From assembly GCF_003478995.1 (NCBI RefSeq), contig NZ_QUGI01000004.1, forward strand, positions 268,293-332,292: DNA of 64,000 bases, written 5' to 3'. The translations under genes and the position numbers were made by a program. The stretch is from Pseudoflavonifractor sp. AF19-9AC (GTDB lineage: Bacteria > Bacillota > Clostridia > Oscillospirales > Oscillospiraceae). This document shows, in pieces, positions 41,686 to 51,180 of this stretch. Each line of letters starts with the position of its first letter. The first letter of the stretch is position 1. The notes beneath the pieces are model-generated. The model had not been told where the DNA came from. It saw only the letters and a program-made list of their open reading frames with translations, and ran no database searches.

Positions 41686-43005
41686 ATGAAACGACCTGTC
41701 ATACGCCGTGGGGCGCTGGCATCCCTGCTGGTGCTCAGTCTGGCTTTCTCCCTCACCGTCCCCGCCTCCGCCTTTTTCTGGAACCGGAAGGATGAGAATC
41801 CCTCCGTGGCCGACTTTTCCAAGAATGGGCTGGTAGGCACCGTCATCTCCTTTACTCAGGAGGACTTTGTGCTGAAAAACGGGGACGGCGCGGGCATCAG
41901 CGCCATCTCCATCGACACCTTGCCGGATCCAGGGGCCGGTACCTTACTGATGGGCGGCCAGCCCATTGAGGCCGGTTCCCTGGTGGAACAGAGTGCTCTG
42001 GGTGGACTGCGCTTTCAGTGCTCCCCCAATCCCTCGCTGACCACCGCTACCTTTACCTTTACTCCTATTCTCTCCTCCTCCGCCACCTGTGAGGCTGCCA
42101 CAGTCACCCTCTATCTGCTCACCGAGGAGAACCAGGCCCCCATTGCCCGGAACATGGACCTGTCCACCTACAAAAACGTGGCCATCACCGGGTACTTTGA
42201 CGCCTTGGATTCCGAGGGCGACCTGCTCACCTTCCAGCTCACCTCCACCCCTGCCCGGGGCGCGGTGACCCTGGCAGAGGACGGCTCCAGCCGCTTTGTC
42301 TACACCCCCTATGAGAACAAAACGGGCAGCGACTCCTTCACCTATGTGGCCATTGACCCCGCCGGTAATACCTCTCCAGAGGCCAAGGTATCCGTGCGCA
42401 TTGAAAAGCCTTCCACCTCTGTGACCTACTCCGACCTGGAGGGTAACAGCGCCCACAAGGCGGCCATCCGCCTGGCGGAAGAGGGCGTGTGTGTGGGTGA
42501 ATATGTCAACGGTCAATATTTCTTCCATCCCGACCAGCCGGTAAGCCGGGCTCAGTTCCTATCTATGGCCATGGCGGTGTCCGGTCTGGAGCCTTTGGAG
42601 GACGTGACTCTCACCGGCTTCTCTGACGACGAGGCCATTCCCACCTGGGCCAAGGGCTCCGTCTCCGCTGCACTGAAGGCAGGCGTCATTCAGGGCAGCC
42701 GGAATGAGGAGGGCGCGCCGGTATTTGGCGCCGACAGCCTCATCACCCTGGGTGAAGCCACGGTGATGCTCAATAACCTTCTGGGTGTAAGCGACGTCCC
42801 CGTGGAGGTTTTCTCCCCTGAAGGCTCGGACCACTGGGCCTCCCAGGCGGCCGCCAACCTGGCCGCCTCCGGCATTATCCGAGTGGAGGACTCCGGTGCC
42901 GCTACCCTGTCCGCCCAGATGACCCGTGCGGAGGCAGCAGAGCTGCTGGATGGTGCGCTGGAGATGCTGGATGCCCGGGAGGACGGCAGCTGGCTTCCCT
43001 GGTAA
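41686..43005 (+). CDS. Secreted Ig-like / S-layer-homology protein
   Basis: A 439-residue exported protein. A signal peptide ends at PASA (about residue 29). Residues 30-150 are unrecognised, 150-245 form a cadherin-like Ig domain (NQAPIARNMDLSTYKNV, FDALDSEGDLLTFQLTSTPARG, NKTGSDSFTYVAID), and from 250 three S-layer homology repeats follow (HKAAIRLAEEGVCVGEY, PTWAKGSVSAALKAGVIQGS, HWASQAAANLAASGIIRV). The SLH part should bind pyruvylated wall polymer and hold it on the surface. AAGGAGG precedes ATG. A terminator follows. Confidence 0.9.
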   Translation: MKRPVIRRGALASLLVLSLAFSLTVPASAFFWNRKDENPSVADFSKNGLVGTVISFTQEDFVLKNGDGAGISAISIDTLPDPGAGTLLMGGQPIEAGSLVEQSALGGLRFQCSPNPSLTTATFTFTPILSSSATCEAATVTLYLLTEENQAPIARNMDLSTYKNVAITGYFDALDSEGDLLTFQLTSTPARGAVTLAEDGSSRFVYTPYENKTGSDSFTYVAIDPAGNTSPEAKVSVRIEKPSTSVTYSDLEGNSAHKAAIRLAEEGVCVGEYVNGQYFFHPDQPVSRAQFLSMAMAVSGLEPLEDVTLTGFSDDEAIPTWAKGSVSAALKAGVIQGSRNEEGAPVFGADSLITLGEATVMLNNLLGVSDVPVEVFSPEGSDHWASQAAANLAASGIIRVEDSGAATLSAQMTRAEAAELLDGALEMLDAREDGSWLPW

Positions 43006-43024
43006 TGAGGAACAAAGGCAAAAA

Positions 43025-43066
43025 ATTCCCCGAAACGCTGTTGCGTTTCGGGGAATGATCTTTTTT
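43025..43066. terminator. Bidirectional terminator
   Basis: ATTCCCCGAAACGC, loop TGTT, GCGTTTCGGGGAAT, then T-run; on the other strand the stem is also followed by TTTTTT. A 14-bp perfect stem between convergent genes. Confidence 0.92.
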
Positions 43067-43079
43067 GTAGAACTGCGGC

Positions 43080-43604
43080 TCAGTCCTCGTCCGCCGCGGC
43101 GTCGTACATGGGGCGGGAGCCAGTCCCGGCAGAGGGCGCGGCAGACACACCGGCCGCGGCACGGAACCGTGCCCGGGACTTTTTGATCTCGTCATAGGCC
43201 TCGGCCACAGCCTCCTCGGTGCGGCGCAGGGCGTCCTCACAATACTCGTTGGCGGAACGCTTCAAATCGCGGCTGCGCTCTTCCGCCTGCTGCATCATCT
43301 CGTTGGCGCGCTGACGGGCCTGGAGGGTAATGGTATCCTCCGCCACCAGCTGGCGTGCCCGGTCCTCCGCGGCCTTGCGGATGGCATCCGCTTCCCGCTT
43401 GGCGGAGGCTACCAGCTCCGCCCGGTTGGCCATCATCTTTCTGGCCTCAGACAGCTCAATGGGGAACTGGCTGCGCACATCGTCAATGAGATCCAGCGCC
43501 CGGTCCCGCTCAATCACACATTTATCGCTGGACAGAGGGGCGTTCTTCGCCTCGTCAATCATTTCAAAAAGCATGTCCAGTAACTCTTCCACACCGCTTG
43601 CCAT
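43080..43604 (-). CDS. Coiled-coil protein (DivIVA-like)
   Basis: A 174-residue soluble protein that is almost all helix: residues 25-150 look like a continuous coiled coil rich in Ala, Glu, Arg and Lys (SAKREADAIRKAAEDRARQL, ANEMMQQAEERSRDLKRSAN). The C-terminus is Ala/Gly/Asp-rich. Such proteins beside coaD in Oscillospirales resemble DivIVA or ATP-synthase b-subunit helices. GGAAGG precedes ATG. Role unknown; a cell-division or septum scaffold is possible. Confidence 0.72.
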   Translation of the reverse strand: MASGVEELLDMLFEMIDEAKNAPLSSDKCVIERDRALDLIDDVRSQFPIELSEARKMMANRAELVASAKREADAIRKAAEDRARQLVAEDTITLQARQRANEMMQQAEERSRDLKRSANEYCEDALRRTEEAVAEAYDEIKKSRARFRAAAGVSAAPSAGTGSRPMYDAAADED

Positions 43605-43607
43605 GCG

Positions 43608-44105
43608 TTATCCTTCCTTTCCCTGCATTTCCCCCATGCGCCGGTTGACATCGTCCACGATCTCCCGGGGAACAAATTCCGCCAGGTCGGCCCCGTACCG
43701 GGCCATCTCCTTGACAATGGTGGAGCTGAGGTAGGTATATTTCTCGCTGGAGGCCAGGAACATCGTCTCCAGCTTGGGGTTCAGCTTCTTATTGATGACT
43801 GCCATCTGAACTTCCTGTTCAAAATCGGACACAGCACGCAGTCCCTTGACCACCACGTGGGCCCGACGCTCCTTGGCGTAGTCTGCCAGCAGCTCGTTGG
43901 AGTAGTCCACCTCCACATTGGGGAACCGTTCCGTGGACCGCCGCAGCAGTTCCACCCGTTCCTCTGGGGTGAACATTCCCTGCTTTTTGGAGTTTATCAT
44001 GACGCAGACAATCAATTTGTCAAAACAGGCCGCCGCCCGTTTGATAATATTCAGGTGGCCAAGGGTCACCGGATCAAAACTGCCCGGATAGATGGCAGTA
44101 CTCAT
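43608..44105 (-). CDS. coaD: Phosphopantetheine adenylyltransferase
   Basis: A 165-residue enzyme for the fourth step of coenzyme A synthesis. GSFDPVTLGHLNIIKRA near the N-terminus contains the HxGH-like nucleotidyltransferase motif (T-x-G-H), and SSTIVKEMARYGAD the C-terminal signature. ATG overlaps the rsmD stop as ATGA, the usual rsmD-coaD coupling in Firmicutes. Confidence 0.96.
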   Translation of the reverse strand: MSTAIYPGSFDPVTLGHLNIIKRAAACFDKLIVCVMINSKKQGMFTPEERVELLRRSTERFPNVEVDYSNELLADYAKERRAHVVVKGLRAVSDFEQEVQMAVINKKLNPKLETMFLASSEKYTYLSSTIVKEMARYGADLAEFVPREIVDDVNRRMGEMQGKEG

Positions 44106-44659
44106 TCTCGCTCACTCCCCGCCCGGTGGAATACCGTCAGCTTGATCTTTCCGTACCGGTACTCCCGTCCCTGCACATAGGGAGCCGCCAGAGTAGGCAA
44201 AACCTTCTCGACGGCACTTTCGCATACCATTATACCATGTTCCGACAGAATGTCAAACTTGGCAATGGCCTCCATACTATCTTCCAAAAGTTGGGTTTGG
44301 TAGGGAGGATCCAGGAAAATCAGGTCAAATTTCTCCCGGCAGGAGGAGAGGAACGACAGCGCGTCCCCCTGCACCACCCGGGCGTGCTCATTGAGCCCGC
44401 ACAGGCGCAGATTGTCCCGGATGACCGCCGCCGCGTCCCGCCGGGCATCCACAAAGGTACAGTGGACCGCGCCCCGGGACAGGGCCTCAATACCCAGCTG
44501 GCCGGTTCCTCCGAAGAGGTCCAGGGCCCGCCGGCCCTCAATTTCAAACTGAATGATATTGAACAGAGACTCCTTCACCTTGTCCGTGGTGGGACGGGTG
44601 TCCATGCCCGGCAGCTCCTTGAGCTTTCTGCCCCGGGAGGATCCTGAAATAACGCGCAT
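44102..44659 (-). CDS. rsmD: 16S rRNA (guanine966-N2)-methyltransferase RsmD
   Basis: A 185-residue SAM methyltransferase of the RsmD/YhhF group. MRVISGSSRGRKLKELPG is the family start, DLFGGTGQLGIEALSRGA the SAM-binding loop and FLDPPYQTQLL the catalytic (N/D)PPY. It lies between uvrC and coaD on the minus strand and overlaps coaD. Confidence 0.94.
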   Translation of the reverse strand: MRVISGSSRGRKLKELPGMDTRPTTDKVKESLFNIIQFEIEGRRALDLFGGTGQLGIEALSRGAVHCTFVDARRDAAAVIRDNLRLCGLNEHARVVQGDALSFLSSCREKFDLIFLDPPYQTQLLEDSMEAIAKFDILSEHGIMVCESAVEKVLPTLAAPYVQGREYRYGKIKLTVFHRAGSERE

Positions 44660-44689
44660 ATCCTTCGTTCCTTTCTTCCCGGGGCCGGA

Positions 44690-46522
44690 TTATTCCCGCT
44701 CCGGAGTCTGGTGAAAATACTGAAATACTGCCTGGGCGGTGTTTCGTGGAACTGCCTTCTCCAGTTCCTCCAGAGAGGCCTCCTTCACCGCTTTCACGCT
44801 CTTGAAGTATTTGAGCAGCTGCTGCCGCCGCTTCTCCCCCACCCCGGGGATCTTGTCCAGCACGGAGCCCTTCACATGCCCCGCCTGGAGCTGGCGGTGA
44901 TACTCAATGGCAAAGCGGTGGGTCTCCTCCTGAATCTGTCCGATGAGGGAAAAGACTGCCGGCACCGCCTGAATGCCGATCTCCCGGCCGTCAGGATGGA
45001 CCAGTGCCCGAGTGCGGTGGCGGTCGTCCTTCACCATGCCGAAGGCGGGGATGTCCAGATTCAGGGTCTCCAGCACCCGTTGGGCCACCCGCACGTGCTC
45101 CAGTCCGCCGTCAATGAGCAGGAGATCGGGCTTATCGACAAATTTCTCGTCCCCGTCCAGGTAGCGGCGGAAGCGCCGGGTGAGCACCTGCTCCATGGAG
45201 GCGTAGTCGTCGGGTCCGTTCATGTCCCTGAGCTTGAAGCGGCGGTAGTCCCGCTTCAGGGGCCGTCCGTTTTCATAGACCACCATGGAGGCCACAATGT
45301 CGCTGGCCCCGGTGTTGGAGATGTCGTAGGACTCCATCCGTTTGGGCGGTCCCTCCAGGGCCAACATCCGGCCCAGCAGCTCCAGCAGCTTGTTCTGCCG
45401 CTCCTCCCGGGTGGTGGCCCGTTCCACCTCTTCCCTGGCATTCTGGTTGGCCAGGCGGATGAGGTCCATCTTGGCCCCCCGTTGAGGCGTGACCAGTTCC
45501 ACCCGACGGCCCACCTGCTCGGACAGCATCCGGGTCAGGGGCACCTGGTCGGGCAGCTCACAGGGCAGCAAAATCTGCTTGGGCAGCCGGGCCCGACCCA
45601 CATAGTATTCCCGCACCAGGGAGGAAAGGACGGTTCCCTCCTCCTCTTCCATGGGGGTCTCAATGAGATCAAAGTCCTTGGCCGCCAGGTCGCCTTCCAC
45701 ATAGTGGAGGACCACAAAGCAGCTCTTGGCCGTGCCCCGGAAAAATCCGGTGACGTCCGTGTCCGCCAAAGAGCCCGCCACCACCTTCTGCCGGGCTCCT
45801 AACAGCTCAATGGCCCGCAGCCGGTCCCGCAGCTCCGCTGCCCGCTCAAAGCGCAGCTCCTCCGCCGCCTGCTCCATCTCCGCCGTCAGGTCGGCCTTGA
45901 CCTCCTGAAAGCGCCCTTCCAGCAGAGAGAGGGCCTGGGCAATGGCCTGGTCGTGGCGCTCTTTTAAATCGTAGCTGCGGCAATAGCCGTCGCATTTTCC
46001 CATATGGAAGTTGAGACAGGGGCGCTCCTTACCGACGTCCCGGGGGAACTTCCGGTTGCAGGAGGGCAGGCGCAGGGCCGAGCGCAGGGCATCGATGATG
46101 CCCTGGGTGCTGTGGCGGCTGGCATAGGGCCCGAAGTACCGGGCTCCGTCCTCTGCCGGCCGGGTCGCCAGGGAGAATTTGGGATAGGGATCCCGCACCG
46201 TCACCCGCACATAGGGGTACCCCTTGTCATCCTTGAGCAGGATGTTGTAGTGGGGCTGGTGACGCTTAATGAGGGAGCACTCCAGCACCAGGGCCTCAAA
46301 TTCGCTGTCAGCAATGATGACGTCAAAGTGGTCAATCTGGCTGACCATAGCCCTGGTCTTCTCCGTGTGAGCCGCGGAGTCCTGGAAGTACTGACTCACC
46401 CGGTTTTTCAGGGCCTTGGCCTTTCCCACGTAGATCACCGTGTTCTTGGCGTCCTGCATGATATAGACTCCCGGCTTCAGCGGCAGGGAATGTGCTTTTT
46501 CCTTCAGCTCCTCAAAGGTCAT
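44690..46522 (-). CDS. uvrC: Excinuclease ABC subunit C
   Basis: A 610-residue nuclease of nucleotide excision repair. The GIY-YIG domain (GVYIMQDAKNTVIYVGKAKAL) is at the N-terminus, the UVR segment near 200-235, the RNase H-like domain with LLLIDGGLEHV from 380, and helix-hairpin-helix motifs (VLDKIPGVGEKRRQQLLKYF) near the C-terminus. Length is as expected. ATG at 46522 has GGGAGG upstream; the frame is open eight further codons. Confidence 0.96.
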   Translation of the reverse strand: MTFEELKEKAHSLPLKPGVYIMQDAKNTVIYVGKAKALKNRVSQYFQDSAAHTEKTRAMVSQIDHFDVIIADSEFEALVLECSLIKRHQPHYNILLKDDKGYPYVRVTVRDPYPKFSLATRPAEDGARYFGPYASRHSTQGIIDALRSALRLPSCNRKFPRDVGKERPCLNFHMGKCDGYCRSYDLKERHDQAIAQALSLLEGRFQEVKADLTAEMEQAAEELRFERAAELRDRLRAIELLGARQKVVAGSLADTDVTGFFRGTAKSCFVVLHYVEGDLAAKDFDLIETPMEEEEGTVLSSLVREYYVGRARLPKQILLPCELPDQVPLTRMLSEQVGRRVELVTPQRGAKMDLIRLANQNAREEVERATTREERQNKLLELLGRMLALEGPPKRMESYDISNTGASDIVASMVVYENGRPLKRDYRRFKLRDMNGPDDYASMEQVLTRRFRRYLDGDEKFVDKPDLLLIDGGLEHVRVAQRVLETLNLDIPAFGMVKDDRHRTRALVHPDGREIGIQAVPAVFSLIGQIQEETHRFAIEYHRQLQAGHVKGSVLDKIPGVGEKRRQQLLKYFKSVKAVKEASLEELEKAVPRNTAQAVFQYFHQTPERE

Positions 46523-46557
46523 GTCCGCCTCCCTGTCCGGAATCATCCGGACATATC

Positions 46558-46588
46558 AAAAAAGGCACCGCTGAGCGGTGCCTTTTCG
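46558..46588 (-). terminator. ptsH terminator
   Basis: Minus strand GGCACCGC, loop TCA, GCGGTGCC, then TTTTTT. It separates ptsH from uvrC. Confidence 0.88.
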
Positions 46589-46600
46589 CTGCGTGCAGGT

Positions 46601-46864
46601 TTACTCGGAAAAATCAGAGGAAATCATCTTATACAATGCCTCGACCGCTTCCTTCTCATCCGGGCCATCCGCGATCAGCTTGATCGGAGTGCCCTTCACG
46701 ATACCCAGGGACAGTACTCCAAGCAGGCTCTTGGCATTCACCTTACGCTCCTCCTTCTCAACCCAGATGGAGCTCTTGAACTCGTTGGCCTTCTGGATAA
46801 AGAACGTAGCGGGTCTTGCATGCAGACCAACCTGATTATTCACGACTGCTTCCTGACTATACAT
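46601..46864 (-). CDS. ptsH: Phosphocarrier protein HPr
   Basis: An 87-residue HPr of the phosphotransferase system. His15 in GLHARPATFF accepts phosphate from enzyme I, and Ser46 in NAKSLLGVLSLG is the site of HPr kinase used in carbon catabolite control. Both residues being present makes it a true HPr and not the regulatory Crh. Enzyme I is not nearby. It stands alone between a promoter and a terminator. Confidence 0.93.
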   Translation of the reverse strand: MYSQEAVVNNQVGLHARPATFFIQKANEFKSSIWVEKEERKVNAKSLLGVLSLGIVKGTPIKLIADGPDEKEAVEALYKMISSDFSE

Positions 46865-46900
46865 AAATTGTACCTCCGCCTCGTCGTATTGTGTGACATT

Positions 46901-46930
46901 AGCATAACAGATTTATCCCGTTCACGTCAA
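46901..46930 (-). promoter_or_regulatory. ptsH sigma-A promoter
   Basis: Minus strand TTGACG, 18-base spacer, TATGCT, about 40 bases before the ATG. Confidence 0.78.
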
Positions 46931-47169
46931 TGACATTTTTCACAAATATTACAGCGTATCTAAACAAAAATAAAAGGCATTTTTCCTGCTTTTATTGCGT
47001 TTTACACAAAAAAGTAAAGTTTTTTCCCTGGTTCATAGGAAAAAGCCCCCATATTTATACCAGGAAAAGGAAAGCAGCCATCAAAAAAGCCGCTTCCCAA
47101 GGAAAAAATCCCCACTTTTCCTGTATCATTTGTTACATATTTTCCGGTCCTGACACCTAAGGATTCCCT
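46931..47169. other. AT-rich intergenic region without gene
   Basis: No ORF worth calling. It contains an imperfect inverted repeat TTTCCCTGGT/ACCAGGAAA (about 47029-47070) and several T-runs, which may together end the mutS2 transcript, but no clean terminator. Confidence 0.5.
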
Positions 47170-49539
47170 TCACTTCAGCTCCGCCACGGTCACGCCGTCC
47201 TCACCTTCGCCGTAGCGGCCAGGCCGGAAAGACTTGATATAGCGGCTGCGCTTCAGGTAGGTACGCACGGCGCTGCGCACCGCGCCGGTCCCCTTTCCGT
47301 GAATGATGGTCACCGTCTCCAGTTTCCCCATCATGGCAGTGTCCAGGAAACGCTCCAGCACAGCAATGGCCTCGTCGGTCATCATGCCCCGGAGGTCGAT
47401 CTGAGAAGGCACCGCCGCTGTCCGCAGGGTGTGCTCCGCCCGGGTAACAATGCGCCGGGCCTCCTTCTGGGCCTGGGTCTCCCCCTCCACCACGCGAACC
47501 TCCTCCTGCTTGGCGGAGATCTTCAGAATGCCGGCCTGGAGCTGGAGAGAACCATCCTTGTTCACCGACAGCACCGTGGCTCTGGTTCCCATTTTCACCA
47601 GCTCCACCGTATCTCCGGCCACGGCGGGACGGGTGGGCGGCGGAGCCTCGGGCTCCGGGGCGGGGCCGCCGATATTCCGCTCCGCCTCGTTGAGCAGGCG
47701 GCGGGCCTCCGCCCGACCGTCGTTCACCTGCTGCCAATCCAGCTTATCCTGCTGCTTTTTCAGCTCCTTCAGCTCCGAGAGGGCCAGATCGCTGGCCGCC
47801 CGGGCCTCGTCGATGATCGCCCGGGCCTCCGCCTGGGCTTTTTCCACCACCTTGGCCCGTTCCTCCTCCAGCTTTGCCCGATACTCCCGAACCTTGGAGG
47901 CCGACTGCTCCATCTCCAGCTTCAGCCGCTTGGCCTCAGCCCGCTCTTTCTCCATCTCCTGGCGCTGCTGATCCAGGCGGGTAAGCACATCCTCAAAGCG
48001 GACGTTTTCCGCATCCAGACGCTCCGCCGCCTTATCAATAATATATTCCGACAGCCCCAGCCGGCGTGATATGGCAAAGGCATTGGACTTGCCCGGAATG
48101 CCCAGAATCAGCCGGTAGGTGGGGGCCAGAGTATCCACATTGAACTCACAGGAGGCATTTTCCACCCCCGGCGTGGTCATGGCATACACCTTCAGTTCGG
48201 CATAGTGGGTGGTGGCCGCCACGGCGGAACCCATGCTCCGGGCATACTCGATGATGGCGGCGGCCAGCGCGGCGCCCTCCACTGGGTCGGTGCCTGCCCC
48301 CAGCTCATCAAAGAGGATAAGGGAATCGCCGTCCGCCTCGTCCAGGATGCCCACGATGTTGGTCATGTGGGAGGAGAAGGTGGAGAGGGACTGGGCGATA
48401 GACTGCTCGTCGCCGATGTCGGCCAGCACCCGGTGAAAGACCCGGACCGTGGAGTCATCCTTGGCCGGGATATGGAGACCACACTGGGCCATGAGGGTAA
48501 TGAGGCCGATGGTTTTCAGCGTCACCGTCTTACCGCCGGTGTTGGGGCCGGTGATGACCAGGGTATCAAAGCGCTCTCCCAGCTCCAGATCGTTGGCCAC
48601 TGCCTTCTTCCGGTCCAGCAGCGGGTGGCGAGCCCCCCGCAGGTGCAAATACTTGTCAGACAGAGCAGGTTCTGAACAGTCCAGCTTCGCCGACAGCTGA
48701 GCCCGGGCAAAGATGGTATCCAGCCAGATGAGCAGCTGGTAGTCCTCCAGAATGTCCTCCTTGCGGGCGGCACACTCGGCAGACAGCTGGGCCAGGATGC
48801 GTTCAATCTCTTTCTTCTCCTTGGCGGCCAGCTCCCGCAGCTCGTTGTTGGCCTTCACTACCCCCATGGGCTCGATGAAGAAGGTAGAACCCGAGGAGGA
48901 CACGTCGTGGACCAGACCGGGAATGGCATTTTTGTGCTCCGATTTTACCGGCACCACGTACCGGTCCGAGCGGATGGTGATGATGGCCTCCTGCAGGTAC
49001 TTGGCCTGATTGGAGGAGATCAGCTTCTGAAGGATGTCCCGCACCTTGGCCTCAGAGGCGCGCATGTGCCGCCGGATGGAGGCCAGCTCCGGGCTGGCGG
49101 AGTCGGCAATCTCATCCTCCCCCAAAATGGAGTTGGAGATGGAATCCTCCAGGAAACGGTTGGGCGTGAGTGCCCGGAACAGGTGGGAGATGGGGGTTTT
49201 CTCCTCTCCCCCGCCGTACTCTCCCACGCTGCGGGTGCAGCGCAGCACCGCCGCAATGTCCAGCAGCTCACGGGTGCTGAGACTGCCCCCCATGTCCGCC
49301 CGCTGGAGGGAGGCCGCCACCGGCTTCACTCCGGAAAAGCCCGGCGTACCCCGCAAAACCAGCATTTTCACCGCGGCGCTGGTCTCCTGCTGAGCCCGCT
49401 CCACGTCGTCCCGGTCCGTCATGGGCCGAAGGGAGCGGCACTTCTCCTTCCCCTCTTCGGTCGCTGCGCAGTCGGCCAGAAGCTCCAGCACCCGGGGCAG
49501 TTCCAGGGTCTGGATGGATTTTTCAAACAGCTCACTCAT
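47170..49539 (-). CDS. mutS2: Endonuclease MutS2
   Basis: A 789-residue MutS2. The core ATPase has Walker A GPNTGGKTVTL, Walker B SLILFDELGAGTDP and the signature STFSSHMTNI. The coiled-coil region runs from about 500 to 620. A KOW-like segment (AVAGDTVELVKMGTRATV) is followed by the C-terminal Smr nuclease domain (IDLRGMMTDEAI, IIHGKGTGAVRSAVR). MutS2 suppresses recombination and rescues collided ribosomes in Firmicutes. ATG at 49539 has AGGAG upstream; a longer frame has no ribosome site. Confidence 0.95.
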   Translation of the reverse strand: MSELFEKSIQTLELPRVLELLADCAATEEGKEKCRSLRPMTDRDDVERAQQETSAAVKMLVLRGTPGFSGVKPVAASLQRADMGGSLSTRELLDIAAVLRCTRSVGEYGGGEEKTPISHLFRALTPNRFLEDSISNSILGEDEIADSASPELASIRRHMRASEAKVRDILQKLISSNQAKYLQEAIITIRSDRYVVPVKSEHKNAIPGLVHDVSSSGSTFFIEPMGVVKANNELRELAAKEKKEIERILAQLSAECAARKEDILEDYQLLIWLDTIFARAQLSAKLDCSEPALSDKYLHLRGARHPLLDRKKAVANDLELGERFDTLVITGPNTGGKTVTLKTIGLITLMAQCGLHIPAKDDSTVRVFHRVLADIGDEQSIAQSLSTFSSHMTNIVGILDEADGDSLILFDELGAGTDPVEGAALAAAIIEYARSMGSAVAATTHYAELKVYAMTTPGVENASCEFNVDTLAPTYRLILGIPGKSNAFAISRRLGLSEYIIDKAAERLDAENVRFEDVLTRLDQQRQEMEKERAEAKRLKLEMEQSASKVREYRAKLEEERAKVVEKAQAEARAIIDEARAASDLALSELKELKKQQDKLDWQQVNDGRAEARRLLNEAERNIGGPAPEPEAPPPTRPAVAGDTVELVKMGTRATVLSVNKDGSLQLQAGILKISAKQEEVRVVEGETQAQKEARRIVTRAEHTLRTAAVPSQIDLRGMMTDEAIAVLERFLDTAMMGKLETVTIIHGKGTGAVRSAVRTYLKRSRYIKSFRPGRYGEGEDGVTVAELK

Positions 49540-49658
49540 AATACAATTACTCCTGCATTGGATTGTGTCCAAATCGCTTTTTCCTATTCTCTCATAAAGC
49601 CGCTCTCTGCGCAAGAGTGGAAAAGGCGGCCCCTCACGGACCGCCTTCTCATGGGCTC

Positions 49659-51038
49659 TTACAAATGCTGAGGCAGTGGCTCGTCGTCCGCTACCTTGCC
49701 CAGAGGCCGATAGACCGTAACATACATGGTCACAAAACAGGCCAGGCCGCCCACCAGCTGAGACACCGCCTCCGCTACAAACACGCCAGTGGTCCCCATC
49801 CAGATGGGCAGGATCACAGTCAGCGGCGCGTTAATGATGGCCTTGCGCAGCAGAGAGAAGAACACTGCCTGTTTGGAGCGGCCCAGGCTTACAAACACAC
49901 CCTGGCCCGCCATCTGCAGAGACATGAAGACAAACAGGCCAAAGTAAATCCGCAGAGCAGGAATGCCCTTTTCTATGACCTCAGCCTCATTGTTGAACAC
50001 CTGGATCAGCAGCCCGGGCACCAGCATGGCCAGCGCCCAGAACACAGTGGCGTAGACCACCGTTACACCCACACTGAAGCGGATGGACTCCCGCACCCGG
50101 CTGTACTTGCCCGCGCCGTAGTTAAAACCAGCCACGGGCTGGGAGCCGTTGGTCAGTCCCTGAACAGGCATGCTGAACACCTCACGAAGGGAGTTAATGA
50201 TGGTCATGATGCCCACATACAAATCGCCGCCGTAGCTCTGGAGGGTGGCGTTGCACACCACCTGCACCAGACTGTTGGTCATGTTCATGAAGAAGCCGGA
50301 CAGGCCCAGGCTGATAATCCGCAGGACCCGGCGCCGCTGAAGACGAAGACAGCTCCGCCGCAGCCGCAGAATGGCCCGGCGGCTGGTGAGAAACTGCAGC
50401 ACCCATACTGCCGACACCCCCTGTGCGATCACCGTGGCCAGTGCCGCCCCCCGGACGCCCATGCCCAGAAGGAAAATAAAGATTGGGTCCAGCACGATAT
50501 TCAGCACTGCCCCGATGACCACCGTCAGCATCCCCATTCGTCCAAAGCCCTGGGAGTTGATAAACGGATTCATTCCCAGGCTGATCATGACAAAGAGGGT
50601 ACCGCATAAGTAAATGGTCATATATTGGTCGGCATAGATAAAGGTATCCGGACTGGCGCCAAAGAGATACAGAATTGGCTCCTGCAGCAGCATGAAAAAG
50701 GCAGTGGCAAGCACGCCCAGCAGGACCAATAACGTGAAGGAATTTCCCATTACACGTTCTGCTTCTTCATTGTCCCCGTGCCCTCGGCAGATGGAGCACA
50801 GAGGTGCACCGCCGGTGCCGCAGAGATTGGCCAGCCCCATGATGATGGACACGATGGGAATGGTGATGCCGATGCCCGTCAGCGCCAGGTGGCCTGTGCC
50901 GGGCAATCGGCCCAAATAGATGCGATCCACCACGCTGTACAGCACGTTCACTAGCTGTGCGGCTGTCATGGGGATCGCAAGTGTCATAATGTTTTTGGAA
51001 ATGCTTCCTTTGGAAAAATCATTTTTGACCCCGGGCAC
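49659..51038 (-). CDS. MATE-family efflux transporter
   Basis: A 459-residue polytopic protein with 12 predicted helices in two homologous halves, the MATE fold exporting drugs or cations in exchange for Na+ or H+. Typical patterns: PMTAAQLVNVLYSVVDRIYLG at the first helix and GLTNGSQPVAGFNYGAGKY at the start of the second half. GTG at 51038 is the likely start; AAGG upstream is weak and close. The substrate is not predictable. Confidence 0.9.
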   Translation of the reverse strand: MPGVKNDFSKGSISKNIMTLAIPMTAAQLVNVLYSVVDRIYLGRLPGTGHLALTGIGITIPIVSIIMGLANLCGTGGAPLCSICRGHGDNEEAERVMGNSFTLLVLLGVLATAFFMLLQEPILYLFGASPDTFIYADQYMTIYLCGTLFVMISLGMNPFINSQGFGRMGMLTVVIGAVLNIVLDPIFIFLLGMGVRGAALATVIAQGVSAVWVLQFLTSRRAILRLRRSCLRLQRRRVLRIISLGLSGFFMNMTNSLVQVVCNATLQSYGGDLYVGIMTIINSLREVFSMPVQGLTNGSQPVAGFNYGAGKYSRVRESIRFSVGVTVVYATVFWALAMLVPGLLIQVFNNEAEVIEKGIPALRIYFGLFVFMSLQMAGQGVFVSLGRSKQAVFFSLLRKAIINAPLTVILPIWMGTTGVFVAEAVSQLVGGLACFVTMYVTVYRPLGKVADDEPLPQHL

Positions 51039-51180
51039 GTCCCTTACGCCTTCCTTCGTCTTTCCCCCGCTGTCGGCACCTCCGTAAACCAGGTAACCGC
51101 CAGGTATCAGAATATCGCTTTCTTTTTTAGTTTAACACACTCTTTACAAAAGGGAAAGGCCTCTTTTGGGGGGCAATCTT

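Noticed and set aside
46931..47169. A possible small RNA or gene in the gap between ptsH and mutS2
   Set aside because: Only A/T runs and a weak inverted repeat are present; no promoter-terminator pair and no ORF with a ribosome site.
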